From NCBI GenBank assembly GCA_038253325.1, contig JBBSHE010000027.1:1-37580 (forward strand): a DNA stretch of 37,580 nt, given 5' to 3'. The notes below the pieces were generated by a model that saw only the letters and a program-made list of their open reading frames with translations, did no database searches and was not told the DNA's origin. This document shows positions 23,506 through 32,592 of the stretch, in pieces. The DNA comes from JBBSHE01 sp038253325. Lineage in GTDB: Bacteria; Actinomycetota; Actinomycetes; Propionibacteriales; Nocardioidaceae. Position 1 is the stretch's first letter, and each line of letters begins with the position of its first letter. The translations under genes and the position numbers were made by a program.

Positions 23506-24474
23506 ATGATGGTGGCCATGACAGACCAGAAACCGGGCAGCGGAGGCGCTGGGTCCTCTATCGGAGGACTGCAACGCTCGTCTGCCGTGGAAGGCATCCA
23601 GGACAAGGTTCCCGAGCGCATCGTCTCCGGCGCCAAGACGGCGTTGACGGCCTACGGACAGGCCACGTCGCGGTTTCGCCCCCTGCCCGACTTCCTGGTG
23701 ATCGGCACCAAGAAGGGCGGGACCACGTCGATGATGAGCTGGCTCATCGACCACCCGCACGTGATGCGGATGTTCCCGCGCTTCCAGCGTCGCAAGAGCC
23801 CTCATTACTTCGACATCAACTATGCGAGGGGTGAAGCGTGGTACCGAGCCCATTTTCCGACCAGGGCGGCTCGGTCCCTGCATGCCAGGCGCACCGGTGT
23901 CCATCCGCTCGTCGGTGAGGCGTCCCCTTACTACATGTTCCACCCCACGGCCGCCCGGCGGATACACGAGACCATCCCGGACGCCAAGCTGATCGCCTTG
24001 CTGCGAGAGCCCGGGTCGCGGGCCTACTCCAACTACTGGGACCGGGTCGCAACCGGCAACGAGGATCTTCCAACGTTCGAGGCTGCGCTCGACGCGGAGG
24101 CTGAGCGTCTGAGTTCGGTCTCCGACGAGTCCCTGCGCGCACCCGACGCGTACTCCTTCGACCACGACCACCACAGCTACCTGGCACGCGGTCGGTATGC
24201 GGAACAGCTGCGGCCCATCTTCGACATCGTCGGCCGTGAACGGGTACTTGTCCTTGCGGCGGATGGCATGTTCAAGGACGCCCAGGGAACGTTCGATCGC
24301 GTGCAGGACTTTCTCGGGCTGCCCGCCGAGCCCGTCCCGTTGCGCGCTCGCAACGAGCGCTCGGAGAAGTACCCGCCTATCGCACCGACGACGAGGGAGC
24401 GATTGACGTCGTACTACGCGCCACACAACCGGGACCTGTTCGAGCTGCTCGGCCAGGACTTCGGGTGGCTGTGA
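23506..24474 (+). CDS. Sulfotransferase domain protein 1
   Basis: This is a 322-residue PAPS-dependent sulfotransferase. The 5'-phosphosulfate loop FLVIGTKKGGTTSM spans residues 63-76, and the 3'-phosphate motif LLREPGSRAYSNYW spans 165-178. A PHYFDINYARGEAWYRAHFP block and the late RNERSEKYPPI segment resemble heparan-sulfate-type (NDST/HS3ST-like) enzymes that act on carbohydrate. A 60-residue N-terminal extension of unknown role is present. ATG 23506 is used; ATG 23518 is an alternative. It opens the polysaccharide locus and is the first of three sulfotransferase genes. Confidence 0.88.
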   Translation: MMVAMTDQKPGSGGAGSSIGGLQRSSAVEGIQDKVPERIVSGAKTALTAYGQATSRFRPLPDFLVIGTKKGGTTSMMSWLIDHPHVMRMFPRFQRRKSPHYFDINYARGEAWYRAHFPTRAARSLHARRTGVHPLVGEASPYYMFHPTAARRIHETIPDAKLIALLREPGSRAYSNYWDRVATGNEDLPTFEAALDAEAERLSSVSDESLRAPDAYSFDHDHHSYLARGRYAEQLRPIFDIVGRERVLVLAADGMFKDAQGTFDRVQDFLGLPAEPVPLRARNERSEKYPPIAPTTRERLTSYYAPHNRDLFELLGQDFGWL

Positions 24475-24540
24475 ACTCAGGAGGCTCCCTGTTAGGGTCG
24501 CATCCGAACGCGCAGCGCCAGGACCCGAACCCGACACCAG

Positions 24541-24564
24541 AGATGGCCGCTTCGGCGGTCATCT
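24541..24564 (+). promoter_or_regulatory. UUCG-capped hairpin in the leader of the tyrosine phosphatase gene
   Basis: A 10-bp stem (24541-24550 with 24555-24564, one G-T) is capped by TTCG closed by C-G, a very stable tetraloop. It lies 43 nt before ATG 24608 and after a TAGGGT -10-like box (24493-24498). It could end sulfotransferase transcripts or act in the phosphatase leader. Confidence 0.55.
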
Positions 24565-24607
24565 ACAGGCGAGTCCACGACCGGGCGTTGCCAGAAGGAT
24601 GACCTCG

Positions 24608-25207
24608 ATGCGCAAGATCAACCTCCTCGTTGTCTGCTCGGCGAACCAGGCGCGCAGCCCGGCTGCTGTCGCAGTCTTTCGGCAGGCGCTCGATCGCGAC
24701 CTGCGCTCTGCCCGCCACCAACCGTGGCGAATTCAGAGCGCCGGGACGGACGCCGAGCCCGGCCGTCCGATCTGGCCACAGATGGCAGCGGCGATGACTG
24801 GGCGAGGGCTCGACGTGTCTCCGCACCGGGCACGTCTCGTGACCGTGGACATGTTGGAAGCGAGCGATCTCGTCCTGACCATGACCGAGGATCAGCGTCA
24901 GCGCGTCAATCGTGCCCTGCCGGAGATGACGGCGCGGACGTTCACCCTCAAGGAGGCCGACCGGTTGTTATCGTCGGCTCAGTGGGATCCAGCATGGGAT
25001 GGAACGCACGAGATCGTCGAACGGATGCATCGGCTCCGCCCGGTGGTCCCGACTCCGTCCGAGGCGGAGGACATCCGCGACCCGGTTCCCGGTTCGGCGA
25101 GCCTGTCGAGGCGGGTACTCGCTGAGATCGAAAGGCTCGTCGAACGGGTCAGCCAGCACATGATCGAGTCGCACCGTTCCGAGCGGGTCGTGACCAAATC
25201 GATCTGA
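24608..25207 (+). CDS. Low-molecular-weight protein-tyrosine phosphatase
   Basis: This is a 199-residue LMW-PTP-like protein. The P-loop VCSANQARSP has the CX5RS signature near residues 10-18. Arsenate-reductase-like relatives share the fold. QSAGTDAEPGRPIWPQM and SPHRARLVTVDMLEASDLVLTMTEDQRQ are typical. The expected DP acid motif probably lies in EDIRDPVPGS. In capsule loci such enzymes dephosphorylate the BY-kinase, here encoded convergently next door. ATG 24608 is preferred over 24599 because AGAAGG then sits 9 nt upstream. Confidence 0.88.
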   Translation: MRKINLLVVCSANQARSPAAVAVFRQALDRDLRSARHQPWRIQSAGTDAEPGRPIWPQMAAAMTGRGLDVSPHRARLVTVDMLEASDLVLTMTEDQRQRVNRALPEMTARTFTLKEADRLLSSAQWDPAWDGTHEIVERMHRLRPVVPTPSEAEDIRDPVPGSASLSRRVLAEIERLVERVSQHMIESHRSERVVTKSI

Positions 25208-25229
25208 ACCACGTCGATCTGTGGAGTGC

Positions 25230-25268
25230 CTCGCTGGGCGCAGCCTGGCGAAGCGAAGGCTCAGCGAG
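25230..25268. terminator. Hairpin between convergent phosphatase and BY-kinase genes
   Basis: CTCGCTGGGC (25230-25239) pairs with GCTCAGCGAG (25259-25268), with one G-T, around a 19-nt loop. It overlaps the BY-kinase stop codon and follows the phosphatase stop by 22 nt. Confidence 0.5.
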
Positions 25269-26910
25269 CGGACGTGACGACCGACTTGGACCTCGGGGCG
25301 GCCGACTCGCGCGGCGTACGACGGAATCGGCGGGACTTGGGGTCGGCGGACTGGTCCGGGTGGTTGCCGTAACCGTAACTGGTCCGACGCCGCTCGGCGT
25401 GGTTGAGAACCGCACCCGCGGGAGAGCCACCCACCTGGCGGATGCGGGCGGCCGCCGTGTGCACGCTGCGCAGACGTGAGACCCCCCGCTTTGCAACGAC
25501 CAGGATCAGGTCAACAGTGCGGACGAGCTCGAGAGTGTCCGCGACATTCAGCACCGGCGCACTGTCGACGATGATCAGGTCTGCATCGTCGGCGAGCTGG
25601 TCGAAGATGCCCCTCATGCGCGGCGACGCGAGCAGCTCTGCGGGGTTCGGCGGGACCCTTCCGGCCGACAGCAGGCGGAGGTTGTCGACACCGACGTCAT
25701 GCAGGTTCGAGGTGACGGGGAGGTCCTCGGCGAGCAGATCGGACAGCCCCACCGGCACGTCGAGCCCGAAGCGGGCAACGGCGTTCGGGTGGCGCAGATC
25801 GGCGTCGACGAGAATGACGCGCAGCCCCGCGCGCGCTGCGGCGACCGCGAGGTTCGTGCACACCGACGTCTTTCCCTCACCGGGACCAGCCGACGTGACC
25901 AGGACAGCGGTGGCACGCCCGATGGCTCGTGGTGTTCCTCTTGCGGCGACGAGGAAGCGAACGTTGGAGTTGAGAGTGCGGAACGCCTCGCTCAGTGGCG
26001 ACCACGGCGCGAGCAGGGTGGCCACTCGGCCACGACCCTCGTCGCCCGAGTACGGGATCTCGCCGAGGATCGGGCGGTCGCCCATCGCCTCGCGCAGGCG
26101 CGCCTCATCTCGGACACCGTCGTCGAACTGGTCGCGGAGATAGGCGAGGCCGATGCCGAAGATCAGCCCGACGACGCCCCCGAGGATACCGGCGCGAATC
26201 GGTCGCGGCTGAGCCCGGCTCTGGGGCTCGCTCGCGCTGCGCAGCAGTTCGCCGCCCGGAGTGGAGTTCACGCTGGCGGTGTCGAGGGACAACAATGCCG
26301 TCGAAATGCCAGACTCGTTCGCCCGAAGCGCCTGCTCCTGGTTCAGCAACGATGTCAGACGGGGATCCCCAGCGGTCAGCTGGGCAATTTTTCCGTCGAC
26401 ACCCGCAATGTTTTTTCGGATCGCTGCCAGCTGGGTGTCGTACGTCTTGCGAAGCGCGTCACGTGCGCCGTTTGCCGTCTCGACCCGATAGGCGATGTAC
26501 TCCTCACCGAACGCGTTCGCCACCTGGGCAGCGAGCGTGGGTGACTTCTGCAGGGCAGAGATCGTCACAACGCGCTTCGTGTCGACGACCGCGACGGTGA
26601 CCGACTTCAGGAGTTGGGTGGGAGTCTCGTTGAGGCCAAGCTTCGCGATCACCCGGGTCGCCACCTCGACGGATCCGACGACGTCAGCTTGCGTCGCGAC
26701 CTCGTCGGGGTCCATGACCTTACCGGTGCTGGTCGGAGCCGGTGTGTCCGGCTGGAGCAGCAACTCAGACTGTGCCTGGTACATGGAAGGGCGTGAGAGC
26801 GACAGGGCCACGCTGATACCGACAGCAATGATGATGCAAAACGCGACTGCTTTCCACCGGCGGCGTAGTACGGCGGCGTGGTCGCTCAGTTTGACGAAGT
26901 CTTGTTCCAT
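25261..26910 (-). CDS. Wzz/BY-kinase polysaccharide co-polymerase and tyrosine kinase
   Basis: This is a 549-residue single-chain protein. It has a Wzz domain with TM1 at about 21-38, an extracytoplasmic part to about 235 and TM2 at about 239-257. A cytoplasmic bacterial tyrosine-kinase domain follows. Walker A is AGPGEGKTS (341-349), Walker A' is VILVDADLRHP (366-375) and Walker B is LIIVDSAPV (445-453). Such proteins set exopolysaccharide chain length through cycles of autophosphorylation. The C-terminal tyrosine cluster is reduced to Y512 and Y514 (SYGYG) followed by a basic tail. It is divergent from the ligase/polymerase gene. The likely partner phosphatase is encoded next door. Confidence 0.92.
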   Translation of the reverse strand: MEQDFVKLSDHAAVLRRRWKAVAFCIIIAVGISVALSLSRPSMYQAQSELLLQPDTPAPTSTGKVMDPDEVATQADVVGSVEVATRVIAKLGLNETPTQLLKSVTVAVVDTKRVVTISALQKSPTLAAQVANAFGEEYIAYRVETANGARDALRKTYDTQLAAIRKNIAGVDGKIAQLTAGDPRLTSLLNQEQALRANESGISTALLSLDTASVNSTPGGELLRSASEPQSRAQPRPIRAGILGGVVGLIFGIGLAYLRDQFDDGVRDEARLREAMGDRPILGEIPYSGDEGRGRVATLLAPWSPLSEAFRTLNSNVRFLVAARGTPRAIGRATAVLVTSAGPGEGKTSVCTNLAVAAARAGLRVILVDADLRHPNAVARFGLDVPVGLSDLLAEDLPVTSNLHDVGVDNLRLLSAGRVPPNPAELLASPRMRGIFDQLADDADLIIVDSAPVLNVADTLELVRTVDLILVVAKRGVSRLRSVHTAAARIRQVGGSPAGAVLNHAERRRTSYGYGNHPDQSADPKSRRFRRTPRESAAPRSKSVVTSAR

Positions 26911-26988
26911 GATCTTCCGCGTGTGCGTCGTTGGTCTGGTCCAGATGATGGCCGCGTTCGGTGGTTGGCCTGACGGACCTGATGATGA

Positions 26989-27017
26989 ACAATACGTGAC
27001 AGACGGGATGCGTCACA
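26989..27017 (-). promoter_or_regulatory. Probable promoter of the BY-kinase gene
   Basis: On the minus strand, TGTGAC (27017-27012) and TATTGT (26994-26989) are 17 bp apart. This would give a leader of roughly 70 nt before ATG 26910. The 139-bp region also must serve the divergent ligase gene, for which I see no clear boxes. Confidence 0.5.
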
Positions 27018-27049
27018 GATCATGACGGTGATGTGGGCAGATTCTCAGG

Positions 27050-28390
27050 ATGCGCCATGCGCTGGATGAAAGGTGGCCGACGGTGAGATGGGCGCTGTGG
27101 GGACTCTTCTTCTTCCTTCCGTTGCAATGGTTCGTCCTTCCCGGCATCCCCTACGGACAGGGTCGGCTCCACCTCGTCGCCATGGGCCTGTTCCTCGGCT
27201 TCATGCTCGTCCGCCATCGTGCCCGCGCCTTTCGGCCGACGATCCAGACCGCGCTTCCGTTCATCCTTGCCGAACTCGCCCTCCTGATGGTGTGGACCGC
27301 GGCCGGGCTCTACCACGGCACGAAGCCGATCGGTCCATTTCAGGACTTCGTCTACATGTCGGTGTTCGTGGCCGTCGGCACCGCCGTCTATCGCGCCGCC
27401 CGGGATCTCGAGCCCGGGTCGATCGAGGCGCTGCGATGGGTTGCCCTCGTGGCCTCGGTCTCGTTGGTGCTCGGCTTGTCCATCGCGATGGCCATCAACG
27501 GCGTCAACCCCGCCACGGTCTTTGGGCAGACCATTGCCACGGCCAATCCTGAGATCCTCCAAAAGGAGCTGTTCCGGTCCGCCTTCGGGGGCTTTGGGTA
27601 CAGCACCAACGCCGTCCAGGGCAACCTTCGGCACGAGGTCTTCGCGGCTGTTCTCGCGGCCATGTTTGTCGCCTCCTGGGCGGTGAGGCTCCGGCCGTTC
27701 GTGACGCGTCGACAGACGATGTTGTTCAGGTTCTCGATGGCACTCGGCACCCTGCTCCTTCTCGTCTCCCTGAGCCGCTCGGTCCTCCTCGCCGCGGCGG
27801 TCTGGCCGCTCCTGTCCCTCCTGCGTTCCGTCGCAACCGCGCGCCTCAGCGGTCGGCAGGTGGCAGTCGCCATCTTCGCGGTCGGGGCGATCTCGTTCGG
27901 TCTGGTGTCGGGGTTCGCCAACGTGCTGTGGGTACGCTTCACCGCGGACACGTCGTCCTACACAGCGCGCGACTCACTGCTCCAGCTCGGCGTCGCGAAC
28001 ATTCGCGCTCACTATCTGACCGGTGGCGTCGATACCGTCGGTGCGAGCTCCCACAACTTCATCCTCGACTCCTGGCTGCGCGCCGGTATCTTCGCAGCGC
28101 TGGCCGCGGCCGTGATGACCATCCTGATCTTCGGGCTGGGGATCTCGCTCCTGATCAGGATCGCCGCCGAGCCCTCCTGGATACTCCCGGTCGCCGCGTC
28201 GCTCGCGTTGCCCCTGGTCCGGATCTTCACCGCCGGCGGCGGCGTCATCCCGCCCGTCGAATGGGTGGTCCTCGGTTTCGTCGCCGGAGCCATGGCGTTC
28301 GAGGCCGGTCGCCGGCGGGAGGGAGCGGCGAGCCTCGAGAAGGGGCCCGCGATCGAGGGCGCCCGGCCGTCGACGGTGGCCAGTGGCTAG
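27050..28390 (+). CDS. O-antigen ligase/polymerase-like membrane protein
   Basis: This is a 446-residue polytopic protein with about 10-12 membrane segments. A large external loop near residues 305-345 contains ...VGASSHNFILDSWLRAGIF..., the pattern of the Wzy_C/O-antigen-ligase family (conserved His-Asn before the following helix). It probably polymerises or ligates repeat units at the outer face of the membrane. ATG 27050 is annotated, but GTG 27083 (MRWALWGLFFF) has a better AAAGG site 9 nt upstream and may be the true start. It overlaps the flippase gene by 8 nt. Confidence 0.85.
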   Translation: MRHALDERWPTVRWALWGLFFFLPLQWFVLPGIPYGQGRLHLVAMGLFLGFMLVRHRARAFRPTIQTALPFILAELALLMVWTAAGLYHGTKPIGPFQDFVYMSVFVAVGTAVYRAARDLEPGSIEALRWVALVASVSLVLGLSIAMAINGVNPATVFGQTIATANPEILQKELFRSAFGGFGYSTNAVQGNLRHEVFAAVLAAMFVASWAVRLRPFVTRRQTMLFRFSMALGTLLLLVSLSRSVLLAAAVWPLLSLLRSVATARLSGRQVAVAIFAVGAISFGLVSGFANVLWVRFTADTSSYTARDSLLQLGVANIRAHYLTGGVDTVGASSHNFILDSWLRAGIFAALAAAVMTILIFGLGISLLIRIAAEPSWILPVAASLALPLVRIFTAGGGVIPPVEWVVLGFVAGAMAFEAGRRREGAASLEKGPAIEGARPSTVASG

Positions 28391-29741
28391 CGGGCAGCGC
28401 ACCACACGGCAGAGACTTTCGATCCTCGGGGCACTGGGCTGGTTCACGGCTTCGTATGGGCTCGCGATCATCGGCTACGTCGCATCGAATGCGATTGCGA
28501 GCCGCTGGCTCGGTAGGGGCGAGTACGGCTACTTCGTCGTCGCGGTGACGGTGTCAGCCGTGATCGGACAGCTGGGTCTGCTCGGCGTACACCGAGCGGG
28601 TCTCCGTGAGGCGGCCAGGATGGGCGCGGACGACGACGAGGGAATGGCCCTTCTCCGTCGAGGAGTACGCGCGGTGCTGCTGGTGTCTTTGCCCGCCGCA
28701 AGCATCGCAAGCGGCCTGGTCACGTACATCGTGAGTGGGAACGAACCGGTCAAGACCAGACTCGTGATGGCCGTCGGGTTCGCGTTGATGGTAGGGCTCG
28801 GGGGCCAGCAGAAGCTGTGGGCCAACTACCTGCGGGGATTCGGTGACGTGCGCGTCGCTAGCCTGCTGGAGGGACGGTCCGGTGGCGCCATTGTGGCAAT
28901 GGCGCAGGCTCTCCTGCTCGGGATCGTCTGGAAGTCCGCTCCGGACACGGGGCTGCCTGGTGCCGTCGCGGCGCTCGCCGTTGGCTTCGCCCTTCCCGTC
29001 GGATGGGCGGCGCGGCGGGTGACCCGTCGGTGGCAGCATGTCCACGTCCCGGTGACCGACGCGGTCAAGGATCTTCGGATCGTGTTCCATCGTGACTGGC
29101 GGTTCGCGTTGAACCAGTTCGCGTCTTATCTCAACGGCACCGTCGAGATCTGGATCGCCGGGCTGTTCCTGGCAGGAACCGCAACGTCGCTCTTCGGCGC
29201 CGCCCAACGTCTTGCGCTGTTGCTGGTCATCCCGCTGACCTCGCTCCAGGTGGTCTTTGCCCCGGTTTCTGCCCGCCTGATTGCCGCGGACGACATACCA
29301 CGGCTGGAACGCCTGCTCCGCACTGGTGCGACGATTGCCGCCGGCGTGACCGCCGTGGCGTGGGTCCCGATGCTTCTCCTACCGGGCCCGATGCTTCGCG
29401 TCGTGTTCGGTCCCGGGTTTGCCGCCGCTGCCACCGTGTTGTTCCTGTTGACGGTGGGAAACATTGCCAACGTCGTCAGCGGCCTGTGTGGAACGGCGCT
29501 CACCATGTCCAGGCACGAAGGCTCCGTTGCGGCGACCCAGGTCGGTGCTCTGGTTCTTCGGCTGATCGCAGGCACCACGGCCACGGTCCTTTTCGGGCTC
29601 GACGGGCTCGCGGTCAGTGCCGCGGTCCTCACCGTCTTGATGTACGCCTTCATGTGGCGGCTGGCCAAGAACCGCCTCGGTCTGCACACGCAGCCGACGC
29701 TTCGACCAAGCCTGAAGCTCGCCAGGGAGACAATCGGGTGA
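28383..29741 (+). CDS. Wzx-like flippase / polysaccharide transporter
   Basis: This is a 452-residue protein with 12-14 membrane segments of the MATE/MOP-type polysaccharide exporter family. The N-terminal block WFTASYGLAIIGYVASNAIASRWLGRGEYGYF is typical of Wzx-type proteins, with LFGAAQRLALLLVIPLTSLQ in the middle. It is likely to translocate lipid-linked repeat units across the membrane for the neighbouring ligase/polymerase. GTG 28383 lies 8 nt before the end of the upstream gene, so they are translated together. The C-terminus is short and basic. Confidence 0.88.
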   Translation: MASGQRTTRQRLSILGALGWFTASYGLAIIGYVASNAIASRWLGRGEYGYFVVAVTVSAVIGQLGLLGVHRAGLREAARMGADDDEGMALLRRGVRAVLLVSLPAASIASGLVTYIVSGNEPVKTRLVMAVGFALMVGLGGQQKLWANYLRGFGDVRVASLLEGRSGGAIVAMAQALLLGIVWKSAPDTGLPGAVAALAVGFALPVGWAARRVTRRWQHVHVPVTDAVKDLRIVFHRDWRFALNQFASYLNGTVEIWIAGLFLAGTATSLFGAAQRLALLLVIPLTSLQVVFAPVSARLIAADDIPRLERLLRTGATIAAGVTAVAWVPMLLLPGPMLRVVFGPGFAAAATVLFLLTVGNIANVVSGLCGTALTMSRHEGSVAATQVGALVLRLIAGTTATVLFGLDGLAVSAAVLTVLMYAFMWRLAKNRLGLHTQPTLRPSLKLARETIG

Positions 29742-29772
29742 AAACCGCCGATCGGCCGTTGACGACAAATGT

Positions 29773-29778
29773 TACTCT
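29773..29778 (+). promoter_or_regulatory. -10 box for the first glycoside-hydrolase gene
   Basis: TACTCT ends 6 nt before ATG 29785, a leaderless arrangement that separates this gene from the flippase operon. Confidence 0.45.
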
Positions 29779-29784
29779 TCGTGC

Positions 29785-30966
29785 ATGTTTGGCTACTCAG
29801 TGCGTTCACTGTCCGGCGGCACCGGTAGATCCGGTGTCCGATCCGTGGTCCTCGGTGTCGTCGCGCTGATGGCCGCCGGGCTGATCACCCTCGCCGAGCC
29901 GGTCACGACGCCCGTGGCGACAGCCGCCGTGACGCAGGTGCGGCCCGGGACAGCGGTGACGGTGGCCGCTACCGCGCGCTCCCTGCCGGCGCCCGGCCCG
30001 CTGTTCGGTGCCGTGTTCCATGGCATGTGGGGAGACATCAGCTTCAGGGATCGCGATCGGCTGCTGGCAAAGCTGTCGCGGACCGGTGTCCGTTGGGTGC
30101 GCGTCGGCGTTCCGTGGGCGCTCATCCAACCGCGGCGCCCGACGGCGAGCGACCGGGGTTACAGCATGAAGTGGGGGGTCCCCAGGCTCGACCGGATCGT
30201 GCGGATGGCACAGCGCTACCACCTCAAGGTGTCGATCACGCTGCTGCGAACCCCTGGGTGGGCGAACGGGCATGCGTCGCCCGAGGTGCTGCCTACCCGT
30301 CTCGGTCGGTACGCACACGTGGCGCGTTGGCTGGCCCACCGGTATGCCGGACGGGTGCAGTCGTACGAGGTCTGGAACGAGCCGAACCACCCAGGCCAGC
30401 TGCACGCGACCGTCGGTCACTACACGCGGCTGTTGTGCCGGGCGTACTCCGCGCTGCATCGCGGTGATCCTCGGACGAAGGTCGTCTTCGGCGGGACGTC
30501 CGGTAACGACTGGCTCTACCTCCGGCAAGCGTACCGAGCGGGTGCGAAGAACTGCTTCGACGTGATGGCTACCCATCCGTACAGCCGCGACATCTCGCCG
30601 CTCACGAAGCCGCTGAACCAGAAGCGGTGGTGGTTCCGCAACGCATGGTTGGTTCGGCGGACGATGGTTCGCTGGGGCGATCGTGACAAGCGGCTCTGGT
30701 TCACCGAGGTCGGATGGTCGACACATGCCAACTCCAGGGGCATGTCCTCCTCCAAGCGCGGCGTGACCCGCGCCCAGCAGGCCCGGTTCGCCCTACAGAT
30801 GCTGCGGTACACGAGGCGTCACTATCCCTACGTCAAACGCGTGTGCTGGTATTCAGCGCGCAACGAGAGAACGGGTGACCTCGAGAACGATCACTTCGGA
30901 ATGTTCACCCTGGGACTCAAGCCGAAACCGGTCGTGCCGGCGCTACGCGCATACCTGCATCCCTAG
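29785..30966 (+). CDS. Exported glycoside hydrolase, clan GH-A-like
   Basis: This is a 393-residue protein with a long N-terminal signal region (hydrophobic 19-37, then an Ala/Val-rich linker to about 68) and a TIM-barrel domain. The acid/base glutamate is probably E199 in YEVWNEPNHPG, and the nucleophile E308 in LWFTEVGWST. The other barrel strands are VRWVRVGVPW, KVSITLLRTPGW and FDVMATHPYS. The pattern is that of clan GH-A enzymes (GH5/GH39-like). The actual polysaccharide is unknown. Its place directly after the flippase suggests trimming or release of the exported polymer. Confidence 0.85.
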   Translation: MFGYSVRSLSGGTGRSGVRSVVLGVVALMAAGLITLAEPVTTPVATAAVTQVRPGTAVTVAATARSLPAPGPLFGAVFHGMWGDISFRDRDRLLAKLSRTGVRWVRVGVPWALIQPRRPTASDRGYSMKWGVPRLDRIVRMAQRYHLKVSITLLRTPGWANGHASPEVLPTRLGRYAHVARWLAHRYAGRVQSYEVWNEPNHPGQLHATVGHYTRLLCRAYSALHRGDPRTKVVFGGTSGNDWLYLRQAYRAGAKNCFDVMATHPYSRDISPLTKPLNQKRWWFRNAWLVRRTMVRWGDRDKRLWFTEVGWSTHANSRGMSSSKRGVTRAQQARFALQMLRYTRRHYPYVKRVCWYSARNERTGDLENDHFGMFTLGLKPKPVVPALRAYLHP

Positions 30967-31010
30967 ATACAGGGCGTCCTGACTTCGTCTCCACCGTCAG
31001 GCGCTCGGGT

Positions 31011-31016
31011 TACTGT
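31011..31016 (+). promoter_or_regulatory. -10 box for Tat glycoside-hydrolase paralogue 1
   Basis: TACTGT ends 7 nt before ATG 31024. The 12 bases TACTGTGGTCGG recur exactly in front of paralogue 2. Confidence 0.55.
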
Positions 31017-31023
31017 GGTCGGT

Positions 31024-32370
31024 ATGTCCGGTCGTCAGTCCGGGAGCATGTCACGCAGAGCGCTACTGGGCTGGGGTCTGGTCGCCGCCACCGCTCCCTT
31101 CGCAGGTGTCAGACTGCGCGCCGGGCCGGACCTCTCGGAGCCTTCGTCGGCGCCGCCGGCCCCATCGGTTGCCCCGGCCGAGAGCCTGGTCGGAGCATTC
31201 GGCGTGGTGACCCACCTGTCCTTCCACAGCACGGTCTACGACCAGACCAACCGAGTGGTCGACGCCGTGGCGCAACTCGGTGTTCGCCACGTCCGGGACC
31301 GCATCGTCGCAGACGACGCGGTCCGTGCCGGCTTCCGCGCCATGGTGTCGAACGGGATTCAGATCGAAGGCGTCTGCGGTGCGTTCGGCCGTCCGCAGAC
31401 GATGCGCGAGGTGATGGACGAGGTGGTCAGGTCCTACCGCGATCCGACCGTCACGTTCGCGGCCTTCGAAGGGATGAATGAGCCCAACAACAACGGGACC
31501 CCCTGGGTCGAGATCACCCGCGCCGCGACCAAGAACCTGTTCGACGAGCGTGCCGCGCACGATCTCACGACCGTCCAGATCGTCGGACCCGCGCTGGCGA
31601 GCGTCGACCATGGCCGAGTTGCGTACCAGGACCCGGGAGACCTCGGTGACCTGACCCCCTGGATCGACCGCGGGAACATCCACGTCTACCCCAAGGGCAA
31701 CATTCCGAGCACGGGCCTCGACCGGTTCCTGTCGTTGCAACGTGCGGTCTGCGGCGACAAGCCGATCTACTCGACCGAGGGTGGCTACTTCACCGGTCTC
31801 AACTACCAGGGTGGCTCGAACCCGACACCGGACGACGTTGTCCGTCAGTATGTGCCGCGCGAGCTGATGGAGAACTGGATCCGTGGTGTGAAGCGGTTCT
31901 TCCTGTACGAGCTGCTCGACGATCCCGACCCGACCAATGCCAATCGAGAGTCGAACTGGGGGATGCTGCGCGTCGGTGGCTTGAGCCCGGCAGCACCATG
32001 GACGCCGAAGCCGCACTTCTATGCCATGAAGAACCTGCTCGCCATCCTCGGCGACCCCGGACCGCCGCACCCGGTCAGCAGCTTGGAGCACCGGATCGAC
32101 GGTGGCGGGTCGGATCTTCGGTCGGCGCTTGTGCAGAAACGCGACGGTGCGCACTACCTGTGCATCTGGAGAGACGTGTCGGTGTACGACCCGCAGAGTC
32201 GCAAGGTGATCGCCGCCGATGCCGATATGGTCCGGGTTGTTCTCGCTCGACCCGCCGACGTGGCCGTCTATGCGCCGTCGACGGCCGACACGGTTCAGTC
32301 CAGCCAGCGCGGGGCTCGGGAGTTCAGGTTGTCGGTCGCGGGCGAGCTGTTGATCTGCCGGATCTCCTGA
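31024..32370 (+). CDS. Tat-exported glycoside-hydrolase-like protein, paralogue 1
   Basis: This is a 448-residue protein. A twin-arginine signal SRRALLGWGLVAATAPFAG spans residues 10-28, followed by a Pro/Ala-rich linker. The TIM-barrel-like domain has E153 in FEGMNEPNNNG and E252 in IYSTEGGYF as the likely acid/base and nucleophile, as in clan GH-A. WIDRGNIHVYPKG and RFFLYELLDDPDP are further conserved blocks. A C-terminal beta-domain (from about 350) shows ALVQKRDGAHYLCIWRDVSVY. ATG 31024 is fixed by the -10 box; the Tat signal then starts at the usual distance. The substrate is unknown, presumably the locus polysaccharide. Confidence 0.8.
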   Translation: MSGRQSGSMSRRALLGWGLVAATAPFAGVRLRAGPDLSEPSSAPPAPSVAPAESLVGAFGVVTHLSFHSTVYDQTNRVVDAVAQLGVRHVRDRIVADDAVRAGFRAMVSNGIQIEGVCGAFGRPQTMREVMDEVVRSYRDPTVTFAAFEGMNEPNNNGTPWVEITRAATKNLFDERAAHDLTTVQIVGPALASVDHGRVAYQDPGDLGDLTPWIDRGNIHVYPKGNIPSTGLDRFLSLQRAVCGDKPIYSTEGGYFTGLNYQGGSNPTPDDVVRQYVPRELMENWIRGVKRFFLYELLDDPDPTNANRESNWGMLRVGGLSPAAPWTPKPHFYAMKNLLAILGDPGPPHPVSSLEHRIDGGGSDLRSALVQKRDGAHYLCIWRDVSVYDPQSRKVIAADADMVRVVLARPADVAVYAPSTADTVQSSQRGAREFRLSVAGELLICRIS

Positions 32371-32592
32371 TCGACGATTCGGGAACGCCTGGCTGTCCGC
32401 GGGATCAAGGCGCGCCGTATCACGATGTGGACACCCATTTCGGCCACGACCGCGAAGCCGGGGCGGAACCGAAATGACCCGATACCTCCGCCTCTGAGCA
32501 GGAGACTTGGTGTCGACCGCCGCCGGTTGGTTTTCCAGTCCGAATCACCTCGGTGCCCGCGCGCCTAGTTGGCTCAGCGGTCGCCGCCCCCC

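Noticed and set aside
26995..27018. GTGAC...GTCAC inverted repeat as a CRP-type site
   Set aside because: The half-site spacing does not fit TGTGA-N6-TCACA, and the bases are better explained as the BY-kinase -35 region.
32437..32475. ATTTCGG/CCGAAAT as terminator after GH paralogue 1
   Set aside because: A 7-bp stem with a 25-nt loop and no T tract is not convincing.
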